64,000 bases of DNA, taken from positions 62,001 through 126,000 of the forward strand of contig NZ_JBPODZ010000003.1 of NCBI RefSeq assembly GCF_052060015.1. Reading direction: 5' to 3'. This document shows, piece by piece, positions 43,602 to 52,872 of the stretch (its first letter is position 1; each line of letters begins with the position of its first letter). This DNA comes from Arhodomonas sp052060015 (lineage in GTDB: Bacteria > Pseudomonadota > Gammaproteobacteria > Nitrococcales > Nitrococcaceae). The position numbers were made by a program, and so were the translations under genes. Below the pieces are notes generated by a model. It saw nothing but the letters and a program-made list of their open reading frames with translations, was not told the DNA's origin and ran no database searches.

Positions 43602-44531
43602 ATGGATCGCGGGTCGCTTGCGCCGCGTTACTGGTTGACCTGGTTCGGCATGGGGCTGCTGCGGCTCAGTGCCTTGCTGCCCTATCGCCTCGCTATGGGT
43701 CTGGGGGACCTCCTTGGTGCCATCGCCTGGCGCGCCATTCCATACCGGCGCCATATCGCGGAGACCAATCTCCGGATCTGCTTCCCCGAGCTCTCCGAGG
43801 TGGAGCGCGAGGCGTTGGCGCGTCGGAATTTCCGCTATATCGGGCGGGGGCTGGTGGAGGTGGCCCTGGCCTGGTGGGGACCGGAGCGCCTTATCGCCCG
43901 CCTCGGCACCGTGGAGGGCGCCGAGCATGTCCACCGCGCCCAGGCCGAGGGGCGGGGCGTGATCCTGGTGAGCGCCCATTTCACGCCCCTGGATATCTCC
44001 GGGCGGATCATGCGGCGCTGGCTGGATTTCCAGGTGATCTATCGCGAGAACCGCAACCCGGTGATCGAGCGGTTCATGCGCGAGGGCCGGCGACGGCACT
44101 TCGAGGATGCCTTCGACCGTCATGACATGCGGGCCCTGGTGAAGGCCCTGCGGGCCCGGCGGGTGGTGTGGTATCCCCCGGACCAGGACTACGGGCGGCG
44201 GCACTCGGTGTTCGCGCCGTTTTTCGGCGTGCCGGCGGCGACCATCACCATGACCTCGCGCCTGGCCCGGCTCTCCGGTGCCGCGGTGCTGCCTTGCTAT
44301 GGCTTCGCCCGCGAGGACGGCAAAGGTTATGTGGTGCGCATCGGTGCCCCCCTGGAGGGCTTTCCCAGCGGTGATGACGTCGCTGACGCCGAGCGGCTGA
44401 ATGCTCGCCTCGAGGTGGAGGTTCGCCGCCACCCGGCCCAGTACTACTGGGTACACCGGCGGTTCAAGACCCGTCCCGACGGCGAGCCCATGCCCTACGA
44501 GAAGCGCCGGCGGCGCAGGAAGAGGCGATGA
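43602..44531 (+). CDS. lpxL: Lipid A biosynthesis acyltransferase (LpxL/HtrB family), copy 1
   Basis: 309-residue inner-membrane acyltransferase. The catalytic H-x4-D motif is SAHFTPLD. N-terminal hydrophobic anchor, LpxL-typical YRENRNPVIERFM and PDQDYG. Adds a secondary acyl chain to Kdo2-lipid IVA. Very basic C-terminus (KRRRRRKRR). Stop overlaps hldE. Confidence 0.93.
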   Translation: MDRGSLAPRYWLTWFGMGLLRLSALLPYRLAMGLGDLLGAIAWRAIPYRRHIAETNLRICFPELSEVEREALARRNFRYIGRGLVEVALAWWGPERLIARLGTVEGAEHVHRAQAEGRGVILVSAHFTPLDISGRIMRRWLDFQVIYRENRNPVIERFMREGRRRHFEDAFDRHDMRALVKALRARRVVWYPPDQDYGRRHSVFAPFFGVPAATITMTSRLARLSGAAVLPCYGFAREDGKGYVVRIGAPLEGFPSGDDVADAERLNARLEVEVRRHPAQYYWVHRRFKTRPDGEPMPYEKRRRRRKRR

Positions 44532-45949
44532 GGATACCCGCGTTCGACGATGTGAAGCTATTGGTGGCCGGCGACGTCATGTTGGACCGTTACTGGTACG
44601 GCGATACCGGGCGTATCTCCCCGGAGGCGCCGGTCCCGGTGGTGCGCGTCGACGGTAGTGAGGACCGGCCCGGTGGGGCCGCCAATGTGGCCCTTGGGCT
44701 GTCCGCCCTGGGCTGCAACGTGCGCCTGGCGGCGCCGGTGGGCGGGGACGACGCCGCCGGCGCACTCGGCCAACTGCTGGCGCGGGCGGGCATCGCCGCC
44801 TACTGGGCCCGACGGCCGGGGCAGCGCACCACCACCAAGCTCCGAGTAATCAGCCATCACCAGCAGATGATCCGCCTGGACTTCGAGGATGCCGCGGAGG
44901 CCGTGCAGCCGTTGGGGGAGGCCGAGATCGTGTCGGCACTGGACGGCATGGCCGCGCTCATCCTCTCCGACTACGCCAAGGGGGCGCTGGCGGATCCGGG
45001 GCCCCTCATCGCCGCGGCCCGCCGCGCCGGGGTGCCGGTGCTCGTCGATCCCAAGCGAGCGGATCTGTCGGCCTATGCGGGGGCCACGGTGCTGACCCCG
45101 AACCGCTCGGAGTTCGAGCGCGTCGTGGGGCGTTGCCGCGATGAAGAGACCCTGGTGGCGCGGGGACGCCGGCTGCTCCGGGAGATCGGCGTGGGGGCGT
45201 TGCTGCTCACCCGGGGCGAGGAGGGCATGACCCTGGTGCCGCGGGAGGGCGAGGCCGTGCACATCCCGGCGCAGGCCCATGAGGTCTTCGACGTCACCGG
45301 TGCCGGGGACACGGTGATCGCCGTGCTCGCGGCCGCCCTGGCCGCCGGCGAGTCCTTGCCGCAGGCGGCGGCGCTGGCCAACCTCGCCGCGGGCGTCGTG
45401 GTGGGAAAGCTCGGCACCGCCACCGTCACACCGGCGGAGCTCCATGCAGCGGCGCACCGGTGGTCGCCGGTGCAGCAGTCCCGCGGCGTGGTCGGCGAAG
45501 AGCAACTGCTGGCGCTGGTCGGCGAGGCGCGGGCCCGCCAGGAGGTCGTGGTCATGACCAATGGCTGCTTCGATATCCTGCATCCCGGCCATGTGGCCTC
45601 CCTGGAGCAGGCCGCCGCCCTGGGGGACCGGCTGGTGGTGGCGGTCAACGACGACGCCTCCGTGCGGCGGCTCAAGGGGCCCTCGCGGCCGGTCAACCCG
45701 TTGGCGGACCGCATGGCGGTCCTGGCCGGGCTGGCGGCGGTGGACTGGGTGGTTCCCTTTACCGAGGACACGCCGGCCCGCCTGGTGGAGGCCGTCGCCC
45801 CGGACGTGCTGGTCAAGGGCGGGGATTACCGCGTCGAGGACGTCGCCGGTCACGAGGCGGTGCTCGCCCGCGGTGGCGAGGTGCGGATCCTGCCCCTGGT
45901 GGACGGCTGCTCCACTTCCGCTGTCCTGGAGCGGGTAGGTCGGGATTGA
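44528..45949 (+). CDS. hldE: Bifunctional D-glycero-beta-D-manno-heptose-7-P kinase / 1-P adenylyltransferase HldE
   Basis: 473 residues: N-terminal PfkB-type kinase (about 1-315; RPGGAANVALGL, VTGAGDTV) and C-terminal nucleotidyltransferase (about 340-473; NGCFDILHPGHV). Makes ADP-heptose precursors for the inner core. Couples to the following heptosyltransferase through a 1-base stop/start overlap. Confidence 0.97.
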   Translation: MRIPAFDDVKLLVAGDVMLDRYWYGDTGRISPEAPVPVVRVDGSEDRPGGAANVALGLSALGCNVRLAAPVGGDDAAGALGQLLARAGIAAYWARRPGQRTTTKLRVISHHQQMIRLDFEDAAEAVQPLGEAEIVSALDGMAALILSDYAKGALADPGPLIAAARRAGVPVLVDPKRADLSAYAGATVLTPNRSEFERVVGRCRDEETLVARGRRLLREIGVGALLLTRGEEGMTLVPREGEAVHIPAQAHEVFDVTGAGDTVIAVLAAALAAGESLPQAAALANLAAGVVVGKLGTATVTPAELHAAAHRWSPVQQSRGVVGEEQLLALVGEARARQEVVVMTNGCFDILHPGHVASLEQAAALGDRLVVAVNDDASVRRLKGPSRPVNPLADRMAVLAGLAAVDWVVPFTEDTPARLVEAVAPDVLVKGGDYRVEDVAGHEAVLARGGEVRILPLVDGCSTSAVLERVGRD

Positions 45950-46977
45950 TGCGCATCCTGATCATCCGGCTCTCTGCGCTGGGCGACATCGTCATGGCTT
46001 CCGGGCTGATCCCGGCGCTACGGAGCCGTTGGCCGGATGCCCACATCGCTTGGCTGGCCGAGGCCGCTGGCGCGAGCCTGCTGCAGGCCAATCCCCGGCT
46101 CGACGAGGTTATCGTCTGGCCCCGCGGGGAGTGGCGGCGGCTGCGCGCCGAGCGCCGCTATCTGGCCCTGGCGCGGTCCATGTATGCCTTCGCCGCGCGG
46201 CTGCGGGGCGAGGGGTTCGACTTGGTGCTCGACACCCAGGGACTGCTGAAGAGCGGCGTGTGGGCACGCATTACCGGCGCCGGCGTGCGTGTTGGTTTGG
46301 GCTCGCGAGAGGGCAGCGAGCGGCTGATGACCGAGGTCCTCGCACCACCGCGGGACGACCGCCGCATCGCCAGCGAGTATCGCGCCCTGGCCGCCCACCT
46401 CGGTGCGGACACCACCCGTTTCCCCATGGACTTGGCGCTCGACGACGACGACCACGCAGCGGCCGGTTCCGCCATCGCGACGGCTGGGGTGGGCGGGCGC
46501 TACGTGGCGTTCGCGCCGTTCACCACCCGTCCCCAGAAACACTGGTTCGACGAGCGCTGGCGTGATCTCGCCAGGCGTTTCGCGGCTGAGACCGGTACCA
46601 CCCCGGTGGTGCTCGGCGGCCCGGAGGACCGTGCCGCGGCGGATGCGTTGGTGGCCGGCAGCCCGGCGGTCAGCGTCGCCGGCGGGCTGTCGCTGCGCGC
46701 CAGCGCCGCGGCCATTGCCGGCGCCGAGGCGCTGGTGGGTGTGGATACCGGGTTGACCCACGTGGGCACCGCCCTCGCGGTGCCCACGGTCGCGCTGTTC
46801 GGCTCCACCCGCCCCTACCTGGAGACCGAGAGCCCGCGCACCCGGGTGCTCTACGAGCCGCTGTGGTGCTCTCCCTGCCGCCGGCGTCCGCTGTGCGGCG
46901 GCGAGTTCAGCTGCATGCGCCTGCACCGCCCCGGGGACGTGTTCGACATCGCCCGCGAGCTCATGGCCGCGGCATGA
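45949..46977 (+). CDS. waaC: Lipopolysaccharide heptosyltransferase (GT9, WaaC-like)
   Basis: 342 residues, opening MRILIIRLSALGDIVMA and C-terminal GVDTGLTHVGTALAVPTVALFG, the GT9 signatures. Transfers L,D-heptose from ADP-heptose, made with HldE just upstream, to Kdo. WaaC versus WaaF cannot be separated with certainty; the KHWFDERWRDLA stretch favours WaaC. Confidence 0.9.
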   Translation: MRILIIRLSALGDIVMASGLIPALRSRWPDAHIAWLAEAAGASLLQANPRLDEVIVWPRGEWRRLRAERRYLALARSMYAFAARLRGEGFDLVLDTQGLLKSGVWARITGAGVRVGLGSREGSERLMTEVLAPPRDDRRIASEYRALAAHLGADTTRFPMDLALDDDDHAAAGSAIATAGVGGRYVAFAPFTTRPQKHWFDERWRDLARRFAAETGTTPVVLGGPEDRAAADALVAGSPAVSVAGGLSLRASAAAIAGAEALVGVDTGLTHVGTALAVPTVALFGSTRPYLETESPRTRVLYEPLWCSPCRRRPLCGGEFSCMRLHRPGDVFDIARELMAAA

Positions 46978-48074
46978 CGGTGGTCCACGTCGAGACCGGC
47001 ACGCACCTCTACGGCGGCGCGCTGCAGGTGTTGATGTTGCTGCGCGGTCTCGCGGCCTCGCCGGGCCGGCAGGTGCTGGTTTGCCCCGCCGGCAGCGAGA
47101 TCGCCGAGGCGGCGCGGGGCGTCGCCGACCGCGTGGTCGCGGTGCCTGTGCACGGCGACCTGGATATCGCCTTCGGTGCCCGGCTCTACCGCGTGCTGCG
47201 CGAGGAGGGCGCGGACCTCGTCCACCTCCACAGCCGCCGCGGCGCCGACGTCATCGGTGGCATCGCCGCCCGCCTCGCCGGCGTTCCGGCGGTGCTCAGC
47301 CGCCGGGTGGACAATCCCGAACCGCGCTGTTGGGTGGCGCTGAAGTACCGCCTCTACGCCCACGTGATCACGATCTCCGAGGGCATTCGGGCGGTGCTCC
47401 TCGCCGAGGGCCTAGCGCCGGAGAAGGTCACCTGCGTGCCGAGCGCCGTGGACACGGAGGCGTATCGCCCGGACTGCGACCGTGATTGGTTCCGACGCGA
47501 GTTCGGGCTCGCGGACGACGAGCCCACCGTGGGCATGGCAGCACAGTTCATCCCGCGGAAGGGCTATCGGGTTCTTGTCGAGGCGGCGCCGGCGATCCTC
47601 GCCGAGCACCCGCGGAGCCGCTTCCTGCTGTTCGGTCGCGGCCCGGAAGAGGGCGCCATCCGCTCGCTGGTCCGGGAGCGTGGCCTAGAGGAACGCTTTA
47701 TCTTCGCTGGCTTCCGCGAGGACCTGCCTCGCGTACTGCCCTGCCTGGATGTCCTCGCCCATCCCGCTCACATGGAGGGCCTTGGTGTGATCCTGCTGCA
47801 AGCGGCGGCGTGTGGGGTCCCGGTGGTCGCCTCTGCGGCGGGCGGCATTCCGGAGATCGTCGTTGACGGAGAGAATGGCAGCTTGATCGACGATGGTGAC
47901 GTTGAGGCGTTGAGTAGTGCCATCGTAGGGTTGCTCCACAGGCCGCAGTGTTGCCACGCACTTGGGCAGGCGGGCCGTGAGCGCGTCCGTCGCGTTTTCT
48001 CCATCGACGCAATGGTCGCCGGGAATCGGAGCGTCTATGCGCGTGTGTCCTCCGGCCTCGGAGAGACAGCGTAA
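46974..48074 (+). CDS. Glycosyltransferase family 4 (core polysaccharide)
   Basis: 366 residues, GT-B fold: N-terminal acceptor domain (ETGTHLYGGALQVLMLLRGL) and C-terminal donor domain with the E-x7-E-type motif HMEGLGVILLQAAACGVPVVA. Probably extends the lipopolysaccharide core. ATGA overlap with the heptosyltransferase gene. The 3' end overlaps the O-antigen ligase gene by 40 bases. Confidence 0.88.
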   Translation: MTVVHVETGTHLYGGALQVLMLLRGLAASPGRQVLVCPAGSEIAEAARGVADRVVAVPVHGDLDIAFGARLYRVLREEGADLVHLHSRRGADVIGGIAARLAGVPAVLSRRVDNPEPRCWVALKYRLYAHVITISEGIRAVLLAEGLAPEKVTCVPSAVDTEAYRPDCDRDWFRREFGLADDEPTVGMAAQFIPRKGYRVLVEAAPAILAEHPRSRFLLFGRGPEEGAIRSLVRERGLEERFIFAGFREDLPRVLPCLDVLAHPAHMEGLGVILLQAAACGVPVVASAAGGIPEIVVDGENGSLIDDGDVEALSSAIVGLLHRPQCCHALGQAGRERVRRVFSIDAMVAGNRSVYARVSSGLGETA

Positions 48075-49393
48075 CCTGTGCATAACCCGGCAAACAGCAG
48101 CCAAAGGAAGCGCCAGTCCGTGTTGAGCATGCGAAAGTTCGTCGCCTGCGTCAGCAAGTGCAGCAGTAGCAGGATGACGAGTGTTCGTACAATGTGCCGG
48201 TTCTTTCCCTTCGCATGAAGTGGTGTGAGGACAATAGCTAGGCAGAGCGCGCCGAATACGACGGTGGCCGGAATACCCACCTGAGCCGAAAGGTCGAGGA
48301 GGCCATTGTGAAAATCGGTGTGTCTTATGAGTGTGGCGATGCCGGATTGATCGAGCAGGTGGCTCGAAGAGCCAGGACCCCACCCGAGCACGGGGCGTTC
48401 CAGTACCTTCTGCAGTCCCCATTGCCACATGTGTAGCCTGATACCAATCGCGTTGTCTGGCTGAATGACATCTAGGTTGCCCTGAGATAGTTCCTGGATC
48501 GGCTGGGCTTCTTCCTGGAGCCGATCCTCGATGATTGGCCAGGCAATAGCGAGGCCGGCAAGCGTTAGCGCCAGGACGGTGCCCGCGCCGGCCCATGGTC
48601 GCCACGTGTCCCTGCCGCGGCGACAGAGATGCAAGAGTTCCCAGAGCAGCAATATTGCCGCGATCACTGCCAACGCCAGCCAGACTCCACGGGTCCGACC
48701 GACCACCGTGAGATAGCCGCACAGAGCTACGGTCGCAAGCCATATAACGGCGATAGCACCACCAGGCAATGGCCGTACGGCACGGATGCGCTGCCAGAGT
48801 AAAGGGACCAGTGTGATTAGCCCAACGAGAGCCGCCGCCGTATAGGCGTTGAAAGCCAGCGGTGTAAGATCAATGCCGGTGCGGCGACCGTCGAGGAGTG
48901 CCTGCCAGTTGCTGGCATCGAGGTGTCGCAGTCGCCCGAGGATCAGTCCGACCAACGCGAGGCCGAGCACCTTCAGCACGCGGCGCTCGTCGCCTCTTGT
49001 CCACACGGCAATCAATGGAAACGCTAGCAGCAGCAGTACGCTGATGGCCTCGTCGATTTGTGCTATCCGTGGTGCCGGGATGGTACGCAGGCTAACGGCG
49101 GTCGCGACGATGACCAAGATCGCGACGACTGCAGACATGGCCATGATCCACTGGAACCGACGTTCGCGCGCCCGCAACTGTTGTGGTGCCCAGGCCGTGG
49201 CTCCCGCCAAAAGACCGAGTCCAACATAGGCAAGAGAGGTGGCGCTTAGCGAAGCCAGCGCAAACAGATACAGGCCCAGAATGCCCAGGCCGGATGCGAA
49301 GCTGTGTCGTCCCATTCGCTCGGATGCCTCGGAATACGCGACCAGCCGTTTGAGGACTTCCCATGAATGGCCTGTCCACGATCCGCTGGGCAT
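48035..49393 (-). CDS. O-antigen ligase / polymerase (Wzy_C family) membrane protein
   Basis: 452 residues with about 12 membrane helices and a periplasmic loop holding GWGPGSS and HTDFHNGLLDLSAQVG, the Wzy_C signature of WaaL-type ligases. The cytoplasmic motif GRTRGVWLA is also typical. It probably joins glycan to the lipid A core. Noticeably lower GC and different codon use than the flanking genes. Starts 59 bases from the divergent glycosyltransferase; an internal ATG at 49315 is an alternative start. Confidence 0.85.
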   Translation of the reverse strand: MPSGSWTGHSWEVLKRLVAYSEASERMGRHSFASGLGILGLYLFALASLSATSLAYVGLGLLAGATAWAPQQLRARERRFQWIMAMSAVVAILVIVATAVSLRTIPAPRIAQIDEAISVLLLLAFPLIAVWTRGDERRVLKVLGLALVGLILGRLRHLDASNWQALLDGRRTGIDLTPLAFNAYTAAALVGLITLVPLLWQRIRAVRPLPGGAIAVIWLATVALCGYLTVVGRTRGVWLALAVIAAILLLWELLHLCRRGRDTWRPWAGAGTVLALTLAGLAIAWPIIEDRLQEEAQPIQELSQGNLDVIQPDNAIGIRLHMWQWGLQKVLERPVLGWGPGSSSHLLDQSGIATLIRHTDFHNGLLDLSAQVGIPATVVFGALCLAIVLTPLHAKGKNRHIVRTLVILLLLHLLTQATNFRMLNTDWRFLWLLFAGLCTGYAVSPRPEDTRA

Positions 49394-49452
49394 CTTATGG
49401 TATATTCCACTTTATTGCGAAAACGATGATCGAGGGCCACTCGGGTGAGGGC

Positions 49453-50562
49453 ATGCTGTCTATCGTGAGCCCGCTTGGCAGGGACAACGGCAACCACGGT
49501 GGCATTACGCCTTTCGTGCTGAATCTATCGGCTGCCCTTGGGGAACTCGATGTGCCCGTCGAGCTTGTATCGTTCTATCCGGACGCCGAGCCCGCCTTGA
49601 ACGAAAGGCTGCCTGCCAACGCAGCGCTGGTCTCGCTCCCAGGAGGGAGACATGCGAGTGCGGTGGCGCAGCTCAAGGACTATTTCCGGAAACGCCGGCC
49701 GGCCCGCGTGCTGGCGGCTGGCCATCGTTTCAATGTTCTCGCGATCAAGGCCGCCTCCCGTCTGCAAAACGGCCGCGTCTACGCCGGCATTCGCAATACT
49801 GCTTCGCGGGAGATCGCCAGCATGACGCCGCTGCGTCGTTGGCGCTGGCTGTGGCAGGCCCGCCGATACTATGCGCGCGCGAATGGTGTCATTGCCGTCT
49901 CCCAAGGTGTCGCCAGAGACATCGCCCACCTCGCCCGGTTGCCGACAGAACGCGTATCATACGCGTACAACCCCGTAATTACCGATAAACTTTACGAGCG
50001 CATGCGAGCGCCAATTGACCACCCGTGGTTGGCGGCGGGCGAGCCGCCTGTCATCGTCGCCGTTGGCCGGTTGGAGGCACAGAAGGATTATCCGACCCTG
50101 TTGTCGGCCTATGCGCAACTACGCTCGCGACGTGACTGTCGGCTGCTTATTCTCGGCGAGGGCGCGCGGCGCGCCGAGCTGGAAGCTATGATCCGGCGCC
50201 TTGGCCTGGACGAACATGTGGCGATGCCCGGATTCGTTGATAATCCAGTGGCGTATGTCCGCTCGGCATCCGTGTATGCGCTCAGTTCCGTCTTCGAGGG
50301 TATTGCCACGGCTCTGGTTGAAGCCCTGGCCACGGGAACGCCGCTCGTTGCCACTGACTGCGAGCACGGCCCCCGAGAGGTGCTCGCAAGTGGGCGCTAC
50401 GGTCACTTGGTGCCCGTCGGCGACGCGTCTGCTTTCGCACGGGCGCTCGAGGCAGCGCTGGATGAGCCTCGACGCGATCCTGCGCCGGCAGCGATTCGCC
50501 CCTTTCAACCGCGCCCTTGTGCCGAGCGTTATCTCAAGTTAATGCAGCTATCTGCAACGTGA
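49453..50562 (+). CDS. Glycosyltransferase family 4
   Basis: 369 residues. Opening MLSIVSPLGRDNGNHGGI aligns in position with the Gly-rich starts of the GT4 genes at 51757 and 54689. The C-terminal donor domain has SSVFEGIATALVEALATGTPLVATDC. The ORF is open to 49363, but I chose the ATG at 49453 because of this alignment; ATG 49426 is possible. Less GC-rich than the genes at 51757 and beyond. Confidence 0.86.
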   Translation: MLSIVSPLGRDNGNHGGITPFVLNLSAALGELDVPVELVSFYPDAEPALNERLPANAALVSLPGGRHASAVAQLKDYFRKRRPARVLAAGHRFNVLAIKAASRLQNGRVYAGIRNTASREIASMTPLRRWRWLWQARRYYARANGVIAVSQGVARDIAHLARLPTERVSYAYNPVITDKLYERMRAPIDHPWLAAGEPPVIVAVGRLEAQKDYPTLLSAYAQLRSRRDCRLLILGEGARRAELEAMIRRLGLDEHVAMPGFVDNPVAYVRSASVYALSSVFEGIATALVEALATGTPLVATDCEHGPREVLASGRYGHLVPVGDASAFARALEAALDEPRRDPAPAAIRPFQPRPCAERYLKLMQLSAT

Positions 50563-50568
50563 AAGTCC

Positions 50569-51507
50569 ATGCCACATGATCCGAGCAACGAGGCGCCGGC
50601 GCCGCTGTTCAGTGTTCTTATCCCCAGTTACAATCGCGCCCGCTTACTCGAGCGCGCCCTCGAGAGCTTGGCAGTGCAGACCGAGCGGGACTTCGAGGTC
50701 ATCATCATTGACGACGGATCGCGGGATGACACGCAGTCGGTGATCCGGCGCTGGCGAGAGCGCGGAGAGTTCCCCATTAGTGATCATTGTCAAGAGAATG
50801 GCGGCAAGCACGCAGCGCACAATGCCGGACTCGATCTACTCCGCGGTGAGCTGACGATCATTCTCAATTCGGATGACTGTATGACGCGGGATGGCCTCGC
50901 GATCTTGCGCCGGCACTGGGAATCGATTCCCCTTCCGCAACGTGCGGACTACGCGGGCGTGGAAGGGCTGTGTGCATTCCTTGCCGATGGGCGTATAGCT
51001 GGGGATCGTTACCCCGCAGATATACTGGATTCCGACTACATCACTCTGCGGTTGCGTTATGGACTGCGCGGGGACAAGGCATGTGCCGCGCGGACGACGA
51101 TTCTGAAGCGGTATCCCTACCCGGTGTTCTCGGGTGAGCGGCATATGCGCCCGTCTCTGCTATGGAAGCGGGTGGCGCACGAGTACCGCACACGTTATGT
51201 CAATGAGGTCGTTCAGCTGAAGGAGTATCTACCGGACGGCCTATCGGCTAACCCGTTTCGGCGGCGCATGGCGAATCCCCGTGGCTATCGTTTCTATTAT
51301 CGGGAGGACACCGACCATCATCAGCCTCGGTGGCGAGGTCGATTGGAAAGCTGTGTAAAGTACTCACGCTACTCTTTTCACGCTGGCATCGGGGTCGGCG
51401 AGCAGTGGCGCGATATTCATCGGCGCGGTTTGTGGGTCATGGCTTGCCCGGCCGGCTATGTGAAGTATCGTATCGACCGCCATCGGCTCGCGCGACAGAC
51501 AGCATGA
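50569..51507 (+). CDS. Glycosyltransferase family 2
   Basis: 312 residues with GT-A fold: SVLIPSYNRARLLERALESL, nucleotide-binding IIIDDGSRDDT, and the metal-binding NSDD (DXD) motif. The C-terminal half is Arg/Tyr-rich and unassigned. It resembles glycan side-chain transferases. Starts 6 bases after the previous gene. The stop overlaps an ATG that opens a relic frame at 51504. Confidence 0.87.
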   Translation: MPHDPSNEAPAPLFSVLIPSYNRARLLERALESLAVQTERDFEVIIIDDGSRDDTQSVIRRWRERGEFPISDHCQENGGKHAAHNAGLDLLRGELTIILNSDDCMTRDGLAILRRHWESIPLPQRADYAGVEGLCAFLADGRIAGDRYPADILDSDYITLRLRYGLRGDKACAARTTILKRYPYPVFSGERHMRPSLLWKRVAHEYRTRYVNEVVQLKEYLPDGLSANPFRRRMANPRGYRFYYREDTDHHQPRWRGRLESCVKYSRYSFHAGIGVGEQWRDIHRRGLWVMACPAGYVKYRIDRHRLARQTA

Positions 51508-51593
51508 CCCAATCGGGCGGATTGGCCGTGCTTTTGTCCACCTCTGGGCAAAAGAACAGAATGACGTGGCTGTTGGGCCGTTGGAGTCGGTGA
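51504..51593 (+). pseudogene. Relic 5' end of a glycosyltransferase gene
   Basis: ATGA overlap with the preceding stop opens MTQSGGLAVLLSTSGQ, like the starts of the GT4 proteins at 51757 (MTDLAIFLATSGHSG) and 54689, but the frame closes after 29 codons. The rest to 51756 carries no convincing gene. It looks like a truncated or frameshifted copy. Confidence 0.4.
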
Positions 51594-51756
51594 TTACCAA
51601 GCGCGGTGTACCGGTGCAGCTGCCGCCGCTGACCGCCGCGTTTGACGCGGCGCGGCGTGAGCCGCCGCCGGCCGAGCGGGCTCGTTGGGCCATCGGGCCC
51701 TGTCAGGCCGACAGCAGCGCGCAGGCCGATATCAGTGGCCCAGCCCGGTACAGCCG

Positions 51757-52872
51757 ATGACCGACCTCGCGATCTTCCTGGCCACATCGGGTCACAGCGG
51801 TGTCGACCGCGTCGCCTGCAATCTCCTGTCCGGTCTCGTGGGGCTCGGCGTCGACTGTGACCTGATTACCATCAACGGCCACGGTCCGTACCTGCCCGAG
51901 GGCGGCGACTACGAGCGGGTGCGCCGTATCGGGCTGCCCGCCCGCCACGTGGACACCGCACTGCCGGGGCTAGTGCGCTACCTCCGCCGCGAAAGGCCCA
52001 CGGTTCTGATGACCGACAAATACCGGGTCAATCGCATGGCGCTGCTTGCCCGTGCCATCGCCCGGGTGCCCACGCGGCTGGCGCTGCGTATCGGCACCAC
52101 GGTATCCGTGGACCTCGCCAACCGGGATCCTTGGACGCGGCATGTCGAGCGCTGGGGCTTCCGTCACCTCTATCCGCGGGCGGACTATGTCCTGATGCCC
52201 TCCCGGCAGGCCGCCGCGGACTTGGAGGTGCTGGCCGGCTGGCCCGAGGGCCGGGTGCGGGTGGTGCCGAGCCCGGTGGTGGACCCGGCACGCTTTGACG
52301 ATCCCGCACCACCCGACCACCCCTGGTTCGCCCCCGGCGGACCGCCGGTAATCCTGGGCGCGGGCGAGCTCTCCGGGCGCAAGGACCATGCGACCCTGCT
52401 GCGCGCCTTCGCCCGGCTACGCCGCAGGCGTGACGCGCGCCTGGTGATCCTCGGCCGCGGTAGCCAGCACGACCGCCTGCTCGAGCTTGCCCGGGAGCTT
52501 GGTGTCGAGGCGGACGTGGACCTGCCCGGCTTCGTCGCCGAGCCAGTGTGCTATATGGCTCACTCTGCGGCCTTCGCACTCACCTCGCGCTGGGAGGGGG
52601 CGCCGGTGGTGCTCATCGAGGCCCTCGCGTGCGGTACGCCGGTGGTGAGCACGGACTGCCCCAGCGGCCCGCGGGAGGTCCTCGATGAGGGCCGCGTGGC
52701 GCCGCTCGTCCCCATGGGCGACGACGCCGCCCTGGCGGACGCCCTGGCGGGGGTGCTGGATACACCGCCGGAGCCGGCGGTGCTGCGCGAGGCGGTCGCC
52801 GCCTACGGGATCCGGCGCAGCGCCCGGGGCTACCTGGCCGCCGTGGGGCTTACCCCCCGGGAGGAGGACTGA
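51757..52872 (+). CDS. Glycosyltransferase family 4
   Basis: 371 residues. GHSGVDRVACNLLSGL opening; donor-site motif SRWEGAPVVLIEALACGTPVVSTDCPSGPREVL (about 295-327, typical of Gal/GlcNAc-type GT4). Marked similarity in layout to the gene at 54689, suggesting duplication. The stop overlaps the asnB-like start by 1 base. The ATG at 51757 was preferred to an in-frame extension from 51685, which reads through the relic. Confidence 0.9.
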   Translation: MTDLAIFLATSGHSGVDRVACNLLSGLVGLGVDCDLITINGHGPYLPEGGDYERVRRIGLPARHVDTALPGLVRYLRRERPTVLMTDKYRVNRMALLARAIARVPTRLALRIGTTVSVDLANRDPWTRHVERWGFRHLYPRADYVLMPSRQAAADLEVLAGWPEGRVRVVPSPVVDPARFDDPAPPDHPWFAPGGPPVILGAGELSGRKDHATLLRAFARLRRRRDARLVILGRGSQHDRLLELARELGVEADVDLPGFVAEPVCYMAHSAAFALTSRWEGAPVVLIEALACGTPVVSTDCPSGPREVLDEGRVAPLVPMGDDAALADALAGVLDTPPEPAVLREAVAAYGIRRSARGYLAAVGLTPREED

